DNA of 52,489 bases from Blautia sp. (GTDB taxonomy: Bacteria; Bacillota; Clostridia; Lachnospirales; Lachnospiraceae): positions 1 to 52,489 of the forward strand of contig JARIAR010000034.1 in assembly GCA_029257805.1 (NCBI GenBank). The letters run 5' to 3'. Under the pieces are notes generated by a model that had not been told where the DNA came from, ran no database searches, and was given only the letters and a program-made list of their open reading frames with translations. Positions 24,523-32,128 of this stretch are shown here, piece after piece; within the stretch, counting starts at the first letter, position 1; each line of letters begins with the position of its first letter. Position numbers and translations under genes: made by a program.

Positions 24523-25875
24523 ATGAAAATTCTTTTAAAAAATGCTATGGTAATTACCATGAATGCCAAAAGAGAAGTTTATAGAAAAGGGCATGTCCTG
24601 ATAGAAAATGACAAAATTACAAATATCGGAGATTTTCCTATTCCGGATGACTGTGATGAAATCATGGACTGTACAGGAAAAACCATCATGCCAAGTTTTG
24701 TTAACACCCATACACACACTTCACAGCAGCTTGCTCGTGGACTTGCTGATGATGTTGATCTTCTTACCTGGCTCCATGATCGTATCTGGCCATACGAGAG
24801 CAACATGACCGAGGAAGACTCTTACATTTCCACCCTGCTTTTCTGTGCGGAACAGATCAAAGCAGGATGTACTTCCATCGCAGAACCAGGCGGTCAGTTT
24901 GTTTCCGGTATGGCAAAGGCTATTTCCCAGGCCGGGATCCGCGGAAAATTAGCAAAATCTGTTATGGACTGCGGAGAAGGCCTTCCAAAAGTATGGCAGC
25001 ATACAACAGATGAAGAACTTTCAATACAGGAAGAAGCTTTAAAAAAATACCACAATACTGCAAACGGCAGAATAAAAGTCTGGTTTGGAATCCGTACTAT
25101 TTTTAATGCAACTGATGAACTGCTTATGCGAACAAAAGAACTTGCTGATAAATATCAAGTTGGAGTTCATATGCACATTGCAGAAGCTAAAGCTGAAGTA
25201 GAATATGCAAAAGAGACCCGTGGTGCTACAACCGTTACCCATCTTAACAATCTTGGCTTCCTTGATAAAAATATTCTTGCGGCACACACTGTATGGCTTT
25301 CCAATGAAGAAGTAGAAATGTTCCGTGACCATGATGTAAAAGTTTCTCACAATCCAGCTTCCGCCATGCGTGTTCTTGGATTTGCCAAAATTCCGCGGAT
25401 GCTTCGAGAAGGCATTTGTGTTGCTCTTGGAACCGATGGCACACCAACAAACAATCGAATGAACATGGTAGATGAAATGTGGGTTACTTCTCTCATCCAT
25501 AAAGGCTGGCGTCTTGAACCGGATGTTGTAAAAGCAGAAGAAATCCTTGCCATGGCAACCATCAATGGCGCACGTGCAGTTGGGGAAGATAACCTTTACG
25601 GCAGTCTTGAAGTCGGAAAAAAAGCAGATTTAATCATCATTAATCCAGATAACAGTGCAGACATGCTTCCTGTTCATGATCCTATTGCAAACCTTGTTAC
25701 ATCCATGCACAGCACAAATATTGAATGCACTATGTGCGACGGACGATGGCTGATGAAAAACCGTGTTCTTCTGTCAATTGACGAAGAAGCCATTATCCGG
25801 GAAGGAAAAGAACATGCTGTTGCGATCTGCAAACGCGGAGGAATTCGCCTTCCAGACCGCTTCCCGATGATCTGA
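24523..25875 (+). CDS. Amidohydrolase, MtaD / SAH-deaminase-like
   Basis: This 450-residue metal-dependent deaminase belongs to the same branch as the gene at 12554-13855. It has H63 and H65 in FVNTHTHTSQQLARGLADDVD, the family segment DRIWPYESNMTEEDSYIS, HMHIAEA, LAAHTVW and the catalytic GTDGTPTNN. The QQLARG and DDVDLLTWL motifs fit SAH/MTA or 8-oxoguanine deaminases well. The reaction is expected to be hydrolytic deamination of a purine-type substrate with zinc or iron. ATG at 24523 was chosen on the ribosome site TAGGAG and the position of the first beta strand. It is divergent from the flavoprotein-udp unit. A strong bidirectional terminator follows. Confidence 0.92.
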   Translation: MKILLKNAMVITMNAKREVYRKGHVLIENDKITNIGDFPIPDDCDEIMDCTGKTIMPSFVNTHTHTSQQLARGLADDVDLLTWLHDRIWPYESNMTEEDSYISTLLFCAEQIKAGCTSIAEPGGQFVSGMAKAISQAGIRGKLAKSVMDCGEGLPKVWQHTTDEELSIQEEALKKYHNTANGRIKVWFGIRTIFNATDELLMRTKELADKYQVGVHMHIAEAKAEVEYAKETRGATTVTHLNNLGFLDKNILAAHTVWLSNEEVEMFRDHDVKVSHNPASAMRVLGFAKIPRMLREGICVALGTDGTPTNNRMNMVDEMWVTSLIHKGWRLEPDVVKAEEILAMATINGARAVGEDNLYGSLEVGKKADLIIINPDNSADMLPVHDPIANLVTSMHSTNIECTMCDGRWLMKNRVLLSIDEEAIIREGKEHAVAICKRGGIRLPDRFPMI

Positions 25876-25886
25876 TCTCATATATA

Positions 25887-25926
25887 AAAGAGGAAGCTGC
25901 GACCTAAAAGTCGAGCTTCCTCTTTT
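25887..25926. terminator. Bidirectional terminator
   Basis: AAAAGAGGAAGCT pairs with AGCTTCCTCTTTT, with an inner CGAC/GTCG stem. It ends the amidohydrolase transcript from the left and the hemerythrin-acetyltransferase transcript from the right. Confidence 0.93.
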
Positions 25927-25933
25927 CTTATTT

Positions 25934-26515
25934 TTATACTTCTGTAATCGGAATTACAGCAGATGGATTTTCTTTATGATCTCCGATAACTTTTTCCATC
26001 CAGATCATATCATACCATCTTCCAAATTTGCATCCACATTTATGAAATTTTCCAACTAATTGAAATCCCATATGTTCATGAAAACGCGGACTTGCATTCG
26101 TAAGGTATTCATCTTCCTGATCTATACACGCAATGCATGCGTTCATATTCTGGATATTCTGTTTTTTCAAAAGTTCTTCCATCTTACTGTATAAACTTTT
26201 TCCATATCCTTTTCCCTTACAGTCGGGATGCATATAAATAGTAGTTTCCACAGCCCAGTCATATGCCTCACGTTCTTTAAAACATGCAGCATATGCATAA
26301 CCTACTATTTTACCATTCTCTTCTGCTACAAGATAAGGATATTTTTCTTTAATACTTCTTATTTTTTCCGTAAATTCCTTTAAAGTTGGAATATCATAAT
26401 CAAAACTGACAGCCGTATTCTTTATGTAATATGCATAAATATCAAGGATTTCCTGTGCGTCACTTTCCTTCGCCATTCTTATCTGAAACGCACTTTTTTC
26501 TTTTCTATCTTCCAC
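25934..26515 (-). CDS. GNAT acetyltransferase, phosphinothricin-type
   Basis: This N-acetyltransferase of about 193 residues has the acetyl-CoA loop HPDCKGKGYGKSLYSKMEELL and the C-terminal CGCKFGRWYDMIWMEK typical of the phosphinothricin / methionine-sulfone acetyltransferase group. The natural substrate of these proteins is usually a toxic amino acid analogue, but here it is unknown. The start is decided by spacing: GTG at 26515 has AAAGG 9 bases upstream. A TTG at 26524 touches that site, and ATG at 26476 would cut into the first strand (FQIRMAKESDAQEI). It lies directly after the hemerythrin gene and was probably transcribed with it. Confidence 0.87.
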   Translation of the reverse strand: MEDRKEKSAFQIRMAKESDAQEILDIYAYYIKNTAVSFDYDIPTLKEFTEKIRSIKEKYPYLVAEENGKIVGYAYAACFKEREAYDWAVETTIYMHPDCKGKGYGKSLYSKMEELLKKQNIQNMNACIACIDQEDEYLTNASPRFHEHMGFQLVGKFHKCGCKFGRWYDMIWMEKVIGDHKENPSAVIPITEV

Positions 26516-26520
26516 TTTTC

Positions 26521-26919
26521 TCAACCTTTATATTCTGCTACTGCACGGTCAAATACTTTAATATGATCAAAAAGCCAGTCTACCACATTTTTTTGCACCT
26601 GAGCTACGAATGCTTCTGTTGGACCTTCTTCTTCCTCTAACATTTCCTGGAGTTCTTTTACTGCCTGTTTGAATTCCACATGTTTCTCTTTATGACTTTC
26701 TATTGCCGGAAAATGAATCTCCTCCTGTAATTTTTCTTCTTCTCCGAAATGAAATTCTGTATAATCCAGAAGATAGTCCAGCATTTTAACAGCCTTTACC
26801 TGTGCATTTCCATCCTGACAGCTTTGCAGAAGCTGGTCAATCCTGCTGATCAATTCCTTATGCTGGGAATCAATCATTTCATTTCCTGTTTCTAACGATT
26901 TTTCAAATTCTACTCTCAT
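26521..26919 (-). CDS. Bacteriohemerythrin
   Basis: This 132-residue four-helix bundle has all seven di-iron ligands of hemerythrin: H20 in DSQHKEL, H57 and E61 in HFGEEE, H76 and H80 in HKEKH, and H119 and D124 in DHIKVFD. Bacterial hemerythrins bind oxygen (and may bind NO), so in an anaerobe this protein probably senses or scavenges oxygen or shields sensitive enzymes. AGGAGG precedes the ATG. It follows the histidine kinase gene by 43 bases on the same strand, which suggests that it belongs to the same transcript. Confidence 0.95.
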   Translation of the reverse strand: MRVEFEKSLETGNEMIDSQHKELISRIDQLLQSCQDGNAQVKAVKMLDYLLDYTEFHFGEEEKLQEEIHFPAIESHKEKHVEFKQAVKELQEMLEEEEGPTEAFVAQVQKNVVDWLFDHIKVFDRAVAEYKG

Positions 26920-26962
26920 TTGATCCTTACCTCCTGTAAAATTTCTTATAGTGTATCATACT

Positions 26963-28342
26963 TCAGCTGTAAATACAAACCCAAAGCTCTACACAGGCAC
27001 CTCCTGTTTTTTCTGTATTTTTAAGGATCAACTGTCCTCCCTGTTCTTTTATTTTTTGAGAAGCAATATAAAGCCCCAGTCCTTGATGGGCATGATCATG
27101 ACGGCTTCTGTCTCCCATATAAAATCTTTCTGTTCCATGATGCAGCGCCTCTTTTGAAAATCCTGGTCCATAATCTCTCACACTTCCCACAAGAAAGATT
27201 TTCTCGTCTTTTTCTTTGATATCAAAAAAAAGATCTATTCCCTGTTCTTTATCCGTATAAGAAACGGCATTTCCTATAATATTTTCCCAGGCACGCAGAA
27301 GCCCTCTTTTATTTCCTTTTAAAAGACAATGCACATTTGCTTTATTTATATGGATTTTGGTATCTGCTGCAACAACTATTTCTTCTGCCTGCTTTACAAA
27401 ATCTTCTATCAGTTTTTCTCCTTTTAGAATTTCCAGTTCTTCTTTTTGGACTTCATTATGGATAACCTTTCTCATAGACTCAAGATATCCCTCTATCTGT
27501 CCTACATTTTTAAGAATTGCACTGGTACATTCCATTTGTTCTCCTGTAAAACACTCCTCTATAAGCAATTCTGCATTTCCTCTTATAATAGTCACAGGAG
27601 TTTTTATATCATGCGTAAGAGCGGACAATTCTTCTTCTCTTTGTATTTCTGTTTCCCACTGTTCTTCTAAAGATTTTTTTAATGCACTCTTTAGGCAGTC
27701 GATGGATTCCATAACCTCTTCTATTTCTTTTATATCTGAATGTTCTCTTTCAAAATCCAGATTATGATGACTTATTTTTTCTGTTGCTTCATTTAAAACT
27801 TTTATCCTCTTTCGAAGTCTTTTGGAAAAGACTTTTGCTGAAACCCCAATTTGCAAAATAAAAAGTCCAACAAAGGCGATTGGCAATATGCTTTCTATTC
27901 CTAATCTATTTAAAATTGGATGATCTCCTGTAAAATATGCTCGTAATCTATAATTTACAATACAAATTTCTCCATTGTATCTTTTTATAAAACGATAATA
28001 TCCTCCACCCTCCGCATATTTTCTGTCTGCCTTATAGCATGCCCAGACTTCCTGTTTTGTTCCTTCTGAAAAATCCCCGTATAACCATCTGCCCTCTTTA
28101 TTGTATACCCCATAGGTACAATGTTCCGGTAACATTTCCCTCGTAATATGATCTGCCTTTTCAAAATCCTCCTCATATTTCTGCAAGTGTACCTCTGCAT
28201 AATTAGCCGGAAGAATAATTCCTGCTGAGGACAAAACAAGTATAGATAAAACCAGACATGCCAGAATCAGCAATGTATTCACACAAATTTGTAAAGTATA
28301 TCTTAAGAAAAAACCATTCAGACTTTTCTTTTTTACTCCCAT
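26963..28342 (-). CDS. Sensor histidine kinase (peptide-sensing type)
   Basis: This 459-residue protein has two membrane helices, one near residues 12-45 and one near 155-180. About 115 extracellular residues lie between them, followed by a linker, a HisKA dimerisation helix with H244 in ALTHDIKTPVT, and a HATPase domain (N box ENIIGNAVSY, G boxes DYGPGF and GLGLY). Size and neighbourhood match NisK/CprK-type kinases that sense antimicrobial peptides. ATG at 28342 overlaps the regulator gene by 10 bases and has GGGGGATCGG upstream; an ATG at 28360 has no ribosome site. It is expected to phosphorylate the preceding response regulator. Confidence 0.93.
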   Translation of the reverse strand: MGVKKKSLNGFFLRYTLQICVNTLLILACLVLSILVLSSAGIILPANYAEVHLQKYEEDFEKADHITREMLPEHCTYGVYNKEGRWLYGDFSEGTKQEVWACYKADRKYAEGGGYYRFIKRYNGEICIVNYRLRAYFTGDHPILNRLGIESILPIAFVGLFILQIGVSAKVFSKRLRKRIKVLNEATEKISHHNLDFEREHSDIKEIEEVMESIDCLKSALKKSLEEQWETEIQREEELSALTHDIKTPVTIIRGNAELLIEECFTGEQMECTSAILKNVGQIEGYLESMRKVIHNEVQKEELEILKGEKLIEDFVKQAEEIVVAADTKIHINKANVHCLLKGNKRGLLRAWENIIGNAVSYTDKEQGIDLFFDIKEKDEKIFLVGSVRDYGPGFSKEALHHGTERFYMGDRSRHDHAHQGLGLYIASQKIKEQGGQLILKNTEKTGGACVELWVCIYS

Positions 28343-28992
28343 TTGTATCCGATCCCCCATTTTGTCGCAATTACAGATAATCCCTTTTTTTGAAATTTAG
28401 CCCGAACATTTTTTATGTGCTCTGGTATCACAGAAAGATCACTTTCACCATTAAATCCAAATACATGTTCATAAATCCTGTCTTTTGAAAAAACCTGATT
28501 ACGATTCATGGCCAGATACTCGCAAATGGCATACTCGCTTTTTGTTAGAATAATTTCTTCTTCGCCATAGAAAATTTTCTTTGCCAAAAGATCAAATTGC
28601 AGCTCATCTACAAACACAACATTTTTCTTTTCTCTGCTCTCTCTTCTTAAATGAGCAGCGACTCTGGCCCGAAGTTCTCCAATGCCAAAAGGCTTTGTTA
28701 TATAATCATCTCCTCCAATCCCCAAACCAGTCATAAGATCTTTTTCTTCTGTTTTAGCTGTCAGAAACAGAATCGGACAATCTACCCTGTTTCGTATTTC
28801 CCGGCAAAGAGAAAAACCATCTATTCCCGGCATCATCACATCCAGAATGATCAACTGAAACCTGCTGAGATTTTTCTCCATAACATTTATTGGATCACTT
28901 ATTGTTGTTACAATATATCCTTCTCTTTCCAATGCCTTTTTTACTATTTCTAAAATATCTTTCTCATCGTCTACTGCCAAAATATTAATCAT
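28333..28992 (-). CDS. OmpR-family response regulator
   Basis: This 219-residue protein has a receiver domain with the acidic pair DDE near residue 10 and the phospho-acceptor D51 in IILDVMMPG, conserved T and K (FLTAKT, ITKPFG), and a C-terminal winged helix (LTKSEYAICEYLAMNRNQVFSKDRIYEHVFG). ATG at 28992 was chosen because it overlaps the upstream permease gene by 8 bases and has AAGGA upstream; an ATG at 29010 lies in that site. It probably controls the ABC transporter genes upstream together with the kinase that follows. Confidence 0.94.
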   Translation of the reverse strand: MINILAVDDEKDILEIVKKALEREGYIVTTISDPINVMEKNLSRFQLIILDVMMPGIDGFSLCREIRNRVDCPILFLTAKTEEKDLMTGLGIGGDDYITKPFGIGELRARVAAHLRRESREKKNVVFVDELQFDLLAKKIFYGEEEIILTKSEYAICEYLAMNRNQVFSKDRIYEHVFGFNGESDLSVIPEHIKNVRAKFQKKGLSVIATKWGIGYKWE

Positions 28993-29749
28993 CCACTTGT
29001 CTTCCTTCATAAAATTGAAACCATATAAAAATTATGGCACAAAAAAGCCCCGTTATCAACAGACAAATAAATGCACATCTTTTTAAATATCCGGATGCAT
29101 AAACCAATTCCCTAAATCCGTTATCCAGGGAAATTCCTGTTGTATACATTGCCCACCTTGTCCCCCAGGATGCAGGAATAAACATCCAGATTCTTTCTCC
29201 AAGTCCAGTAAGCAAAATAGCAGACACAAGAGACTCTCCAATCCCCACCGCCATGGATACAGACTTTGGAAATTTAAGATTTAAAAACATGTGAATCAAA
29301 TACAATATAGCGGAAGATAACCACAAAACAAAAATCATCTGAAACCAGAGAATTACAGGAATGTCTTTTTTCCCAAGCCATATTGTAAAACCGGTCCCAA
29401 ATACGCCAACTGCAATAACAAACGCTCCCAAAGTGCAGAAAAGAAGTGCAATATATTTTCCAATCAAAGCATTTCTCTTTTTTTCGGCAATTCCAAGAAA
29501 TACCTGAAAATGATTTTTCTCTTCCAACTCTACTGAAATAGCAGAAAGAACACTGATTAAAAACGGAAGTGCAATTCCCATTCCTTCTCCATATGCAGCA
29601 ATTTCACCCTTAACTGTCCATGAAGAACAGCGATAATAAAGAAGAAAAATGATACACCCCAAAAGAGGGATTCCTATATATATAAGAGGCAGATATGTTC
29701 TTCGCATCTTTTTATACTCTGCTTTTATAAAACATCCTAACTCTTTCAT
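28985..29749 (-). CDS. Bacteriocin-resistance ABC transporter permease (LanG/CprC-like)
   Basis: This 254-residue ABC-2-type membrane protein has six predicted helices and begins MKELGCFIKAEYKKMRRTYL, typical of lantibiotic-immunity permeases of the NisG/MutG kind. It pairs with the preceding permease and ATPase to remove cationic peptides or keep them from the membrane. ATG at 29749 overlaps the upstream gene by four bases (ATGA) and follows AAAAGGG. The stop lies inside the response regulator gene, so the whole set is one transcript. Confidence 0.88.
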   Translation of the reverse strand: MKELGCFIKAEYKKMRRTYLPLIYIGIPLLGCIIFLLYYRCSSWTVKGEIAAYGEGMGIALPFLISVLSAISVELEEKNHFQVFLGIAEKKRNALIGKYIALLFCTLGAFVIAVGVFGTGFTIWLGKKDIPVILWFQMIFVLWLSSAILYLIHMFLNLKFPKSVSMAVGIGESLVSAILLTGLGERIWMFIPASWGTRWAMYTTGISLDNGFRELVYASGYLKRCAFICLLITGLFCAIIFIWFQFYEGRQVDD

Positions 29750-30510
29750 TTCCCTTTTCCCTGCCTTCCATACCATTTTCTTCCCAGATACCAAAAAAGA
29801 CAAAACCAGATTATTCCAGACAAAGTACCAATCCAGATGCTGCTTTTATCCAAAAGTTCCGGAGAAAAACTCATTGCGCCAGGCTCCGCTAAAAGATTAT
29901 TAGGAAGAATCCCAAGTACTGCACACATAATTCTTGCAGAAATTGCTCCTGGAATCATCATATAAAAGGGTTTCAATGATACATAGATCACACTTATATT
30001 ATAAAGTATCATATGAATAAGGAGCATGAGGAAAGTTCCTGTTGTCTCTGCCAAAAACATACAAAATGGAATCTGCCATAAAAATGTAAAAAACAACAGA
30101 ATCCCTGCAAAACACAATGCTTCTAAAGATGGTGACTTTTCCATTACCATATCATATTTTCCGGCGATTATTTCAGCAAATGCAAGAAGCAAAAACATAA
30201 GGCAAAGCCCTGCTCCTGTCACCCATATGCCATACAAAACTTTTCCGTCCCATATCTTTTTCATATCAACAGGAAGAGAAATAACTGCATGATTTTTTAG
30301 TTTTTTATCTTTTCTTATAATAACACCGCATATAAGAGATACCATGCCCGGAAACATCATCATATACCACCAGTTGCTGCTGTTTATAACAAAATAGTTC
30401 CCTGATAAGAAAAAAGAAAATATGATTGTAAAGGCAGGCATAAAAACCATGATCTTTCCTATAGAAGTTTTTTTACATTTCATTTGCTCTGCCAGAAAAT
30501 ACGCTTTCAT
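29746..30510 (-). CDS. Bacteriocin-resistance ABC transporter permease (LanE/CprB-like)
   Basis: This 254-residue ABC-2-type permease has six helices and the MutE/EpiE-family look: MKAYFLAEQMKCKKTS, then FFLSGNYFVINSSNWWYMMMFPGM and a later AVISLPVDMKKIWDGKVLYG. In characterised systems this subunit and its LanG partner form the membrane part of a lantibiotic immunity exporter. It overlaps the ATPase gene by four bases. The family call is good, but which peptide is handled is not visible. Confidence 0.9.
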   Translation of the reverse strand: MKAYFLAEQMKCKKTSIGKIMVFMPAFTIIFSFFLSGNYFVINSSNWWYMMMFPGMVSLICGVIIRKDKKLKNHAVISLPVDMKKIWDGKVLYGIWVTGAGLCLMFLLLAFAEIIAGKYDMVMEKSPSLEALCFAGILLFFTFLWQIPFCMFLAETTGTFLMLLIHMILYNISVIYVSLKPFYMMIPGAISARIMCAVLGILPNNLLAEPGAMSFSPELLDKSSIWIGTLSGIIWFCLFWYLGRKWYGRQGKGK

Positions 30511-31217
30511 CGGATTCCCTCCCTTCTGTCTCTCATCACAACTTCCATAAACAGTCTTTCAAGATCTTCACAATCTGAAATCTTTCCCTGAAATCCAAGT
30601 TTTCCTTCTGTAAGAATTCCCACATAATCTGCCGTCAGTTCCACTTCACTTAAAATATGACTTGATATAAGCACTGTCATACCATTTTGAACACATTTTC
30701 TAACCAGAGCACGAAATTCCTGAATTCCTACCGGATCAAGTCCATTTACCGGTTCGTCCAGAATCAGCAGTTTGGGACGATTTAAAAGTGCAATGGCAAT
30801 CCCCAAGCGCTGTTTCATTCCCAGAGAAAAACGACCTGCCTGTTTTTTTCCCGTTCCGGAGAGATCGGTCCATTCCAGGACTTCTCTGATCCTGGAATCC
30901 GGAATATCAAGAAGGAGTGCACGAACTTTTAAGTTCTCCCATGCTGTAAGATTTTCATAAATAGGCGGGGTCTCAATTAGCGATCCAATATTTTCCAAAT
31001 CTTTTCTTGTCCAGGAATGCCCGCAAAATGTAATTTTCCCTGCTGTAGGTCTTATCATTCCTGTTATTATTTTTAAAAGTGTTGACTTTCCGGCACCGTT
31101 TGGCCCAAGAAGTCCATATACGCAATGTTCGGGAATTTCCAGAGATACTTCTTTTAAAACTTGCTGGTTACGAAATGATTTTGATACTTGATTTGTCTGT
31201 AAGATTAATTTTTCCAT
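30507..31217 (-). CDS. Bacteriocin-resistance ABC transporter ATPase (LanF/CprA-like)
   Basis: This 236-residue ABC ATPase has Walker A GPNGAGKST, a signature region FSLGMKQRLGIA, Walker B LLILDEPVNGLDP and the H-loop SSHILSE. Similar proteins drive NisFEG, SpaFEG and CprABC lantibiotic-resistance exporters. ATG at 31217 was chosen because TAGGAGGT lies 7-8 bases upstream. That ribosome site forms the 3' arm of an 11-bp hairpin (31224-31251), suggesting regulated translation. It is first in a run of seven tightly packed minus-strand genes ending with the acetyltransferase. Confidence 0.94.
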   Translation of the reverse strand: MEKLILQTNQVSKSFRNQQVLKEVSLEIPEHCVYGLLGPNGAGKSTLLKIITGMIRPTAGKITFCGHSWTRKDLENIGSLIETPPIYENLTAWENLKVRALLLDIPDSRIREVLEWTDLSGTGKKQAGRFSLGMKQRLGIAIALLNRPKLLILDEPVNGLDPVGIQEFRALVRKCVQNGMTVLISSHILSEVELTADYVGILTEGKLGFQGKISDCEDLERLFMEVVMRDRREGIR

Positions 31218-31223
31218 TTTTTT

Positions 31224-31251
31224 ACCTCCTATGACTTTCATCATAGGAGGT
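31224..31251 (-). promoter_or_regulatory. Hairpin masking the ribosome site of the ABC ATPase gene
   Basis: A perfect 11-bp inverted repeat (arms ACCTCCTATGA at 31224-31234 and TCATAGGAGGT at 31241-31251, 6-base loop). In the minus-strand RNA the ACCUCC arm pairs with AGGAGGU, the ribosome site. An A tract, not a U tract, follows, so it is not an intrinsic terminator. A -10-like TATAAT on the minus strand (31253-31258) lies directly upstream, so a transcript could begin at or near the hairpin. As DNA the repeat could also be an operator for the response regulator. Confidence 0.8.
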
Positions 31252-31264
31252 AATTATAAGGATT

Positions 31265-32125
31265 TTATAAGATTTTTTTATTTTTCTTATTCCACATTCC
31301 AATTACTTCATTTACTGTGGAAATTGTAACAAAAGCTTTAAAATCCGACATATGCAGATAATTCAAAAGTTCTTTATACTCGTTGGCACTCATAATTGTG
31401 ACAAGTTCTGTACGCTCTTCTTTTTCAAAAGCGCCTTCTACTTTATACAAAGTCACTCCACGTCCCATCTCATTTAAAATAAAATTTTGAATTTTTTCAT
31501 GCTCATCAGATACAATACATATTTTTTTCTTTTTATTAATGCCACCAATAAAATAATCTATTGCCTGACCGTTTGCATAAGTTCCTAAAACACTTACCAC
31601 AAATGTTCCTATCCCATACACAAAAACAGAACTCATTGCAGTGACCATTCCTGCCAAGGTCACAGCTTTGCCTATTTCCATATGTGTATATTTACTTACA
31701 ATCTTCGCTACAATATCCAGGCCTCCTGAAGATGCATTTACATTAAATAAAATTGCCTGACCAAACGCTACAAGAAGAATATACGCAGCCAGATCATAAA
31801 CATTATTACCTGTAACGGAACCGGATAAAGGGCATACTTTCTCAAATATTCCAAGAAACACCGGAAGAAGGAGCGATGTATATACTGTTTTCACTCCAAA
31901 TTCTTTTCCAATAAAAATGAATCCCACAATTAATAATACCACATTTAAAACCATGGTGATCACAGAAATAGAAAAATCCATAACTTGAGAAAGAACCATT
32001 GCAAGCCCGGATATACTCCCTACTACAATCCCACTTGGTACAAGAAAAAAGTACACACTTGCAGAAATAATAAACATCGCAAACGTAATAAAACTATATT
32101 CACAAAATTTTTCTTTTCCTGACAT
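31265..32125 (-). CDS. YitT-family membrane protein
   Basis: This 286-residue protein has five or six membrane helices (residues about 10-190: FITFAMFIISASVYFFLVPSG, ISGLAMVLSQ, SSGGLDIVAKIVSKYTH), followed by a cytoplasmic DUF2179 domain (ITIMSANEYKELLNYL region). The YitT/UPF0750 family has no firmly assigned transport substrate. The start is three bases after the malic enzyme stop with no good ribosome site, so it is probably translated by coupling with that gene. The family call is firm; the function is unknown. Confidence 0.92.
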   Translation of the reverse strand: MSGKEKFCEYSFITFAMFIISASVYFFLVPSGIVVGSISGLAMVLSQVMDFSISVITMVLNVVLLIVGFIFIGKEFGVKTVYTSLLLPVFLGIFEKVCPLSGSVTGNNVYDLAAYILLVAFGQAILFNVNASSGGLDIVAKIVSKYTHMEIGKAVTLAGMVTAMSSVFVYGIGTFVVSVLGTYANGQAIDYFIGGINKKKKICIVSDEHEKIQNFILNEMGRGVTLYKVEGAFEKEERTELVTIMSANEYKELLNYLHMSDFKAFVTISTVNEVIGMWNKKNKKIL

Positions 32126-32128
32126 TTC

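Noticed and set aside
31224..31251. Intrinsic terminator of the YitT gene
   Set aside because: On the minus strand the stem is followed by a run of A, not T, so intrinsic termination is not expected.
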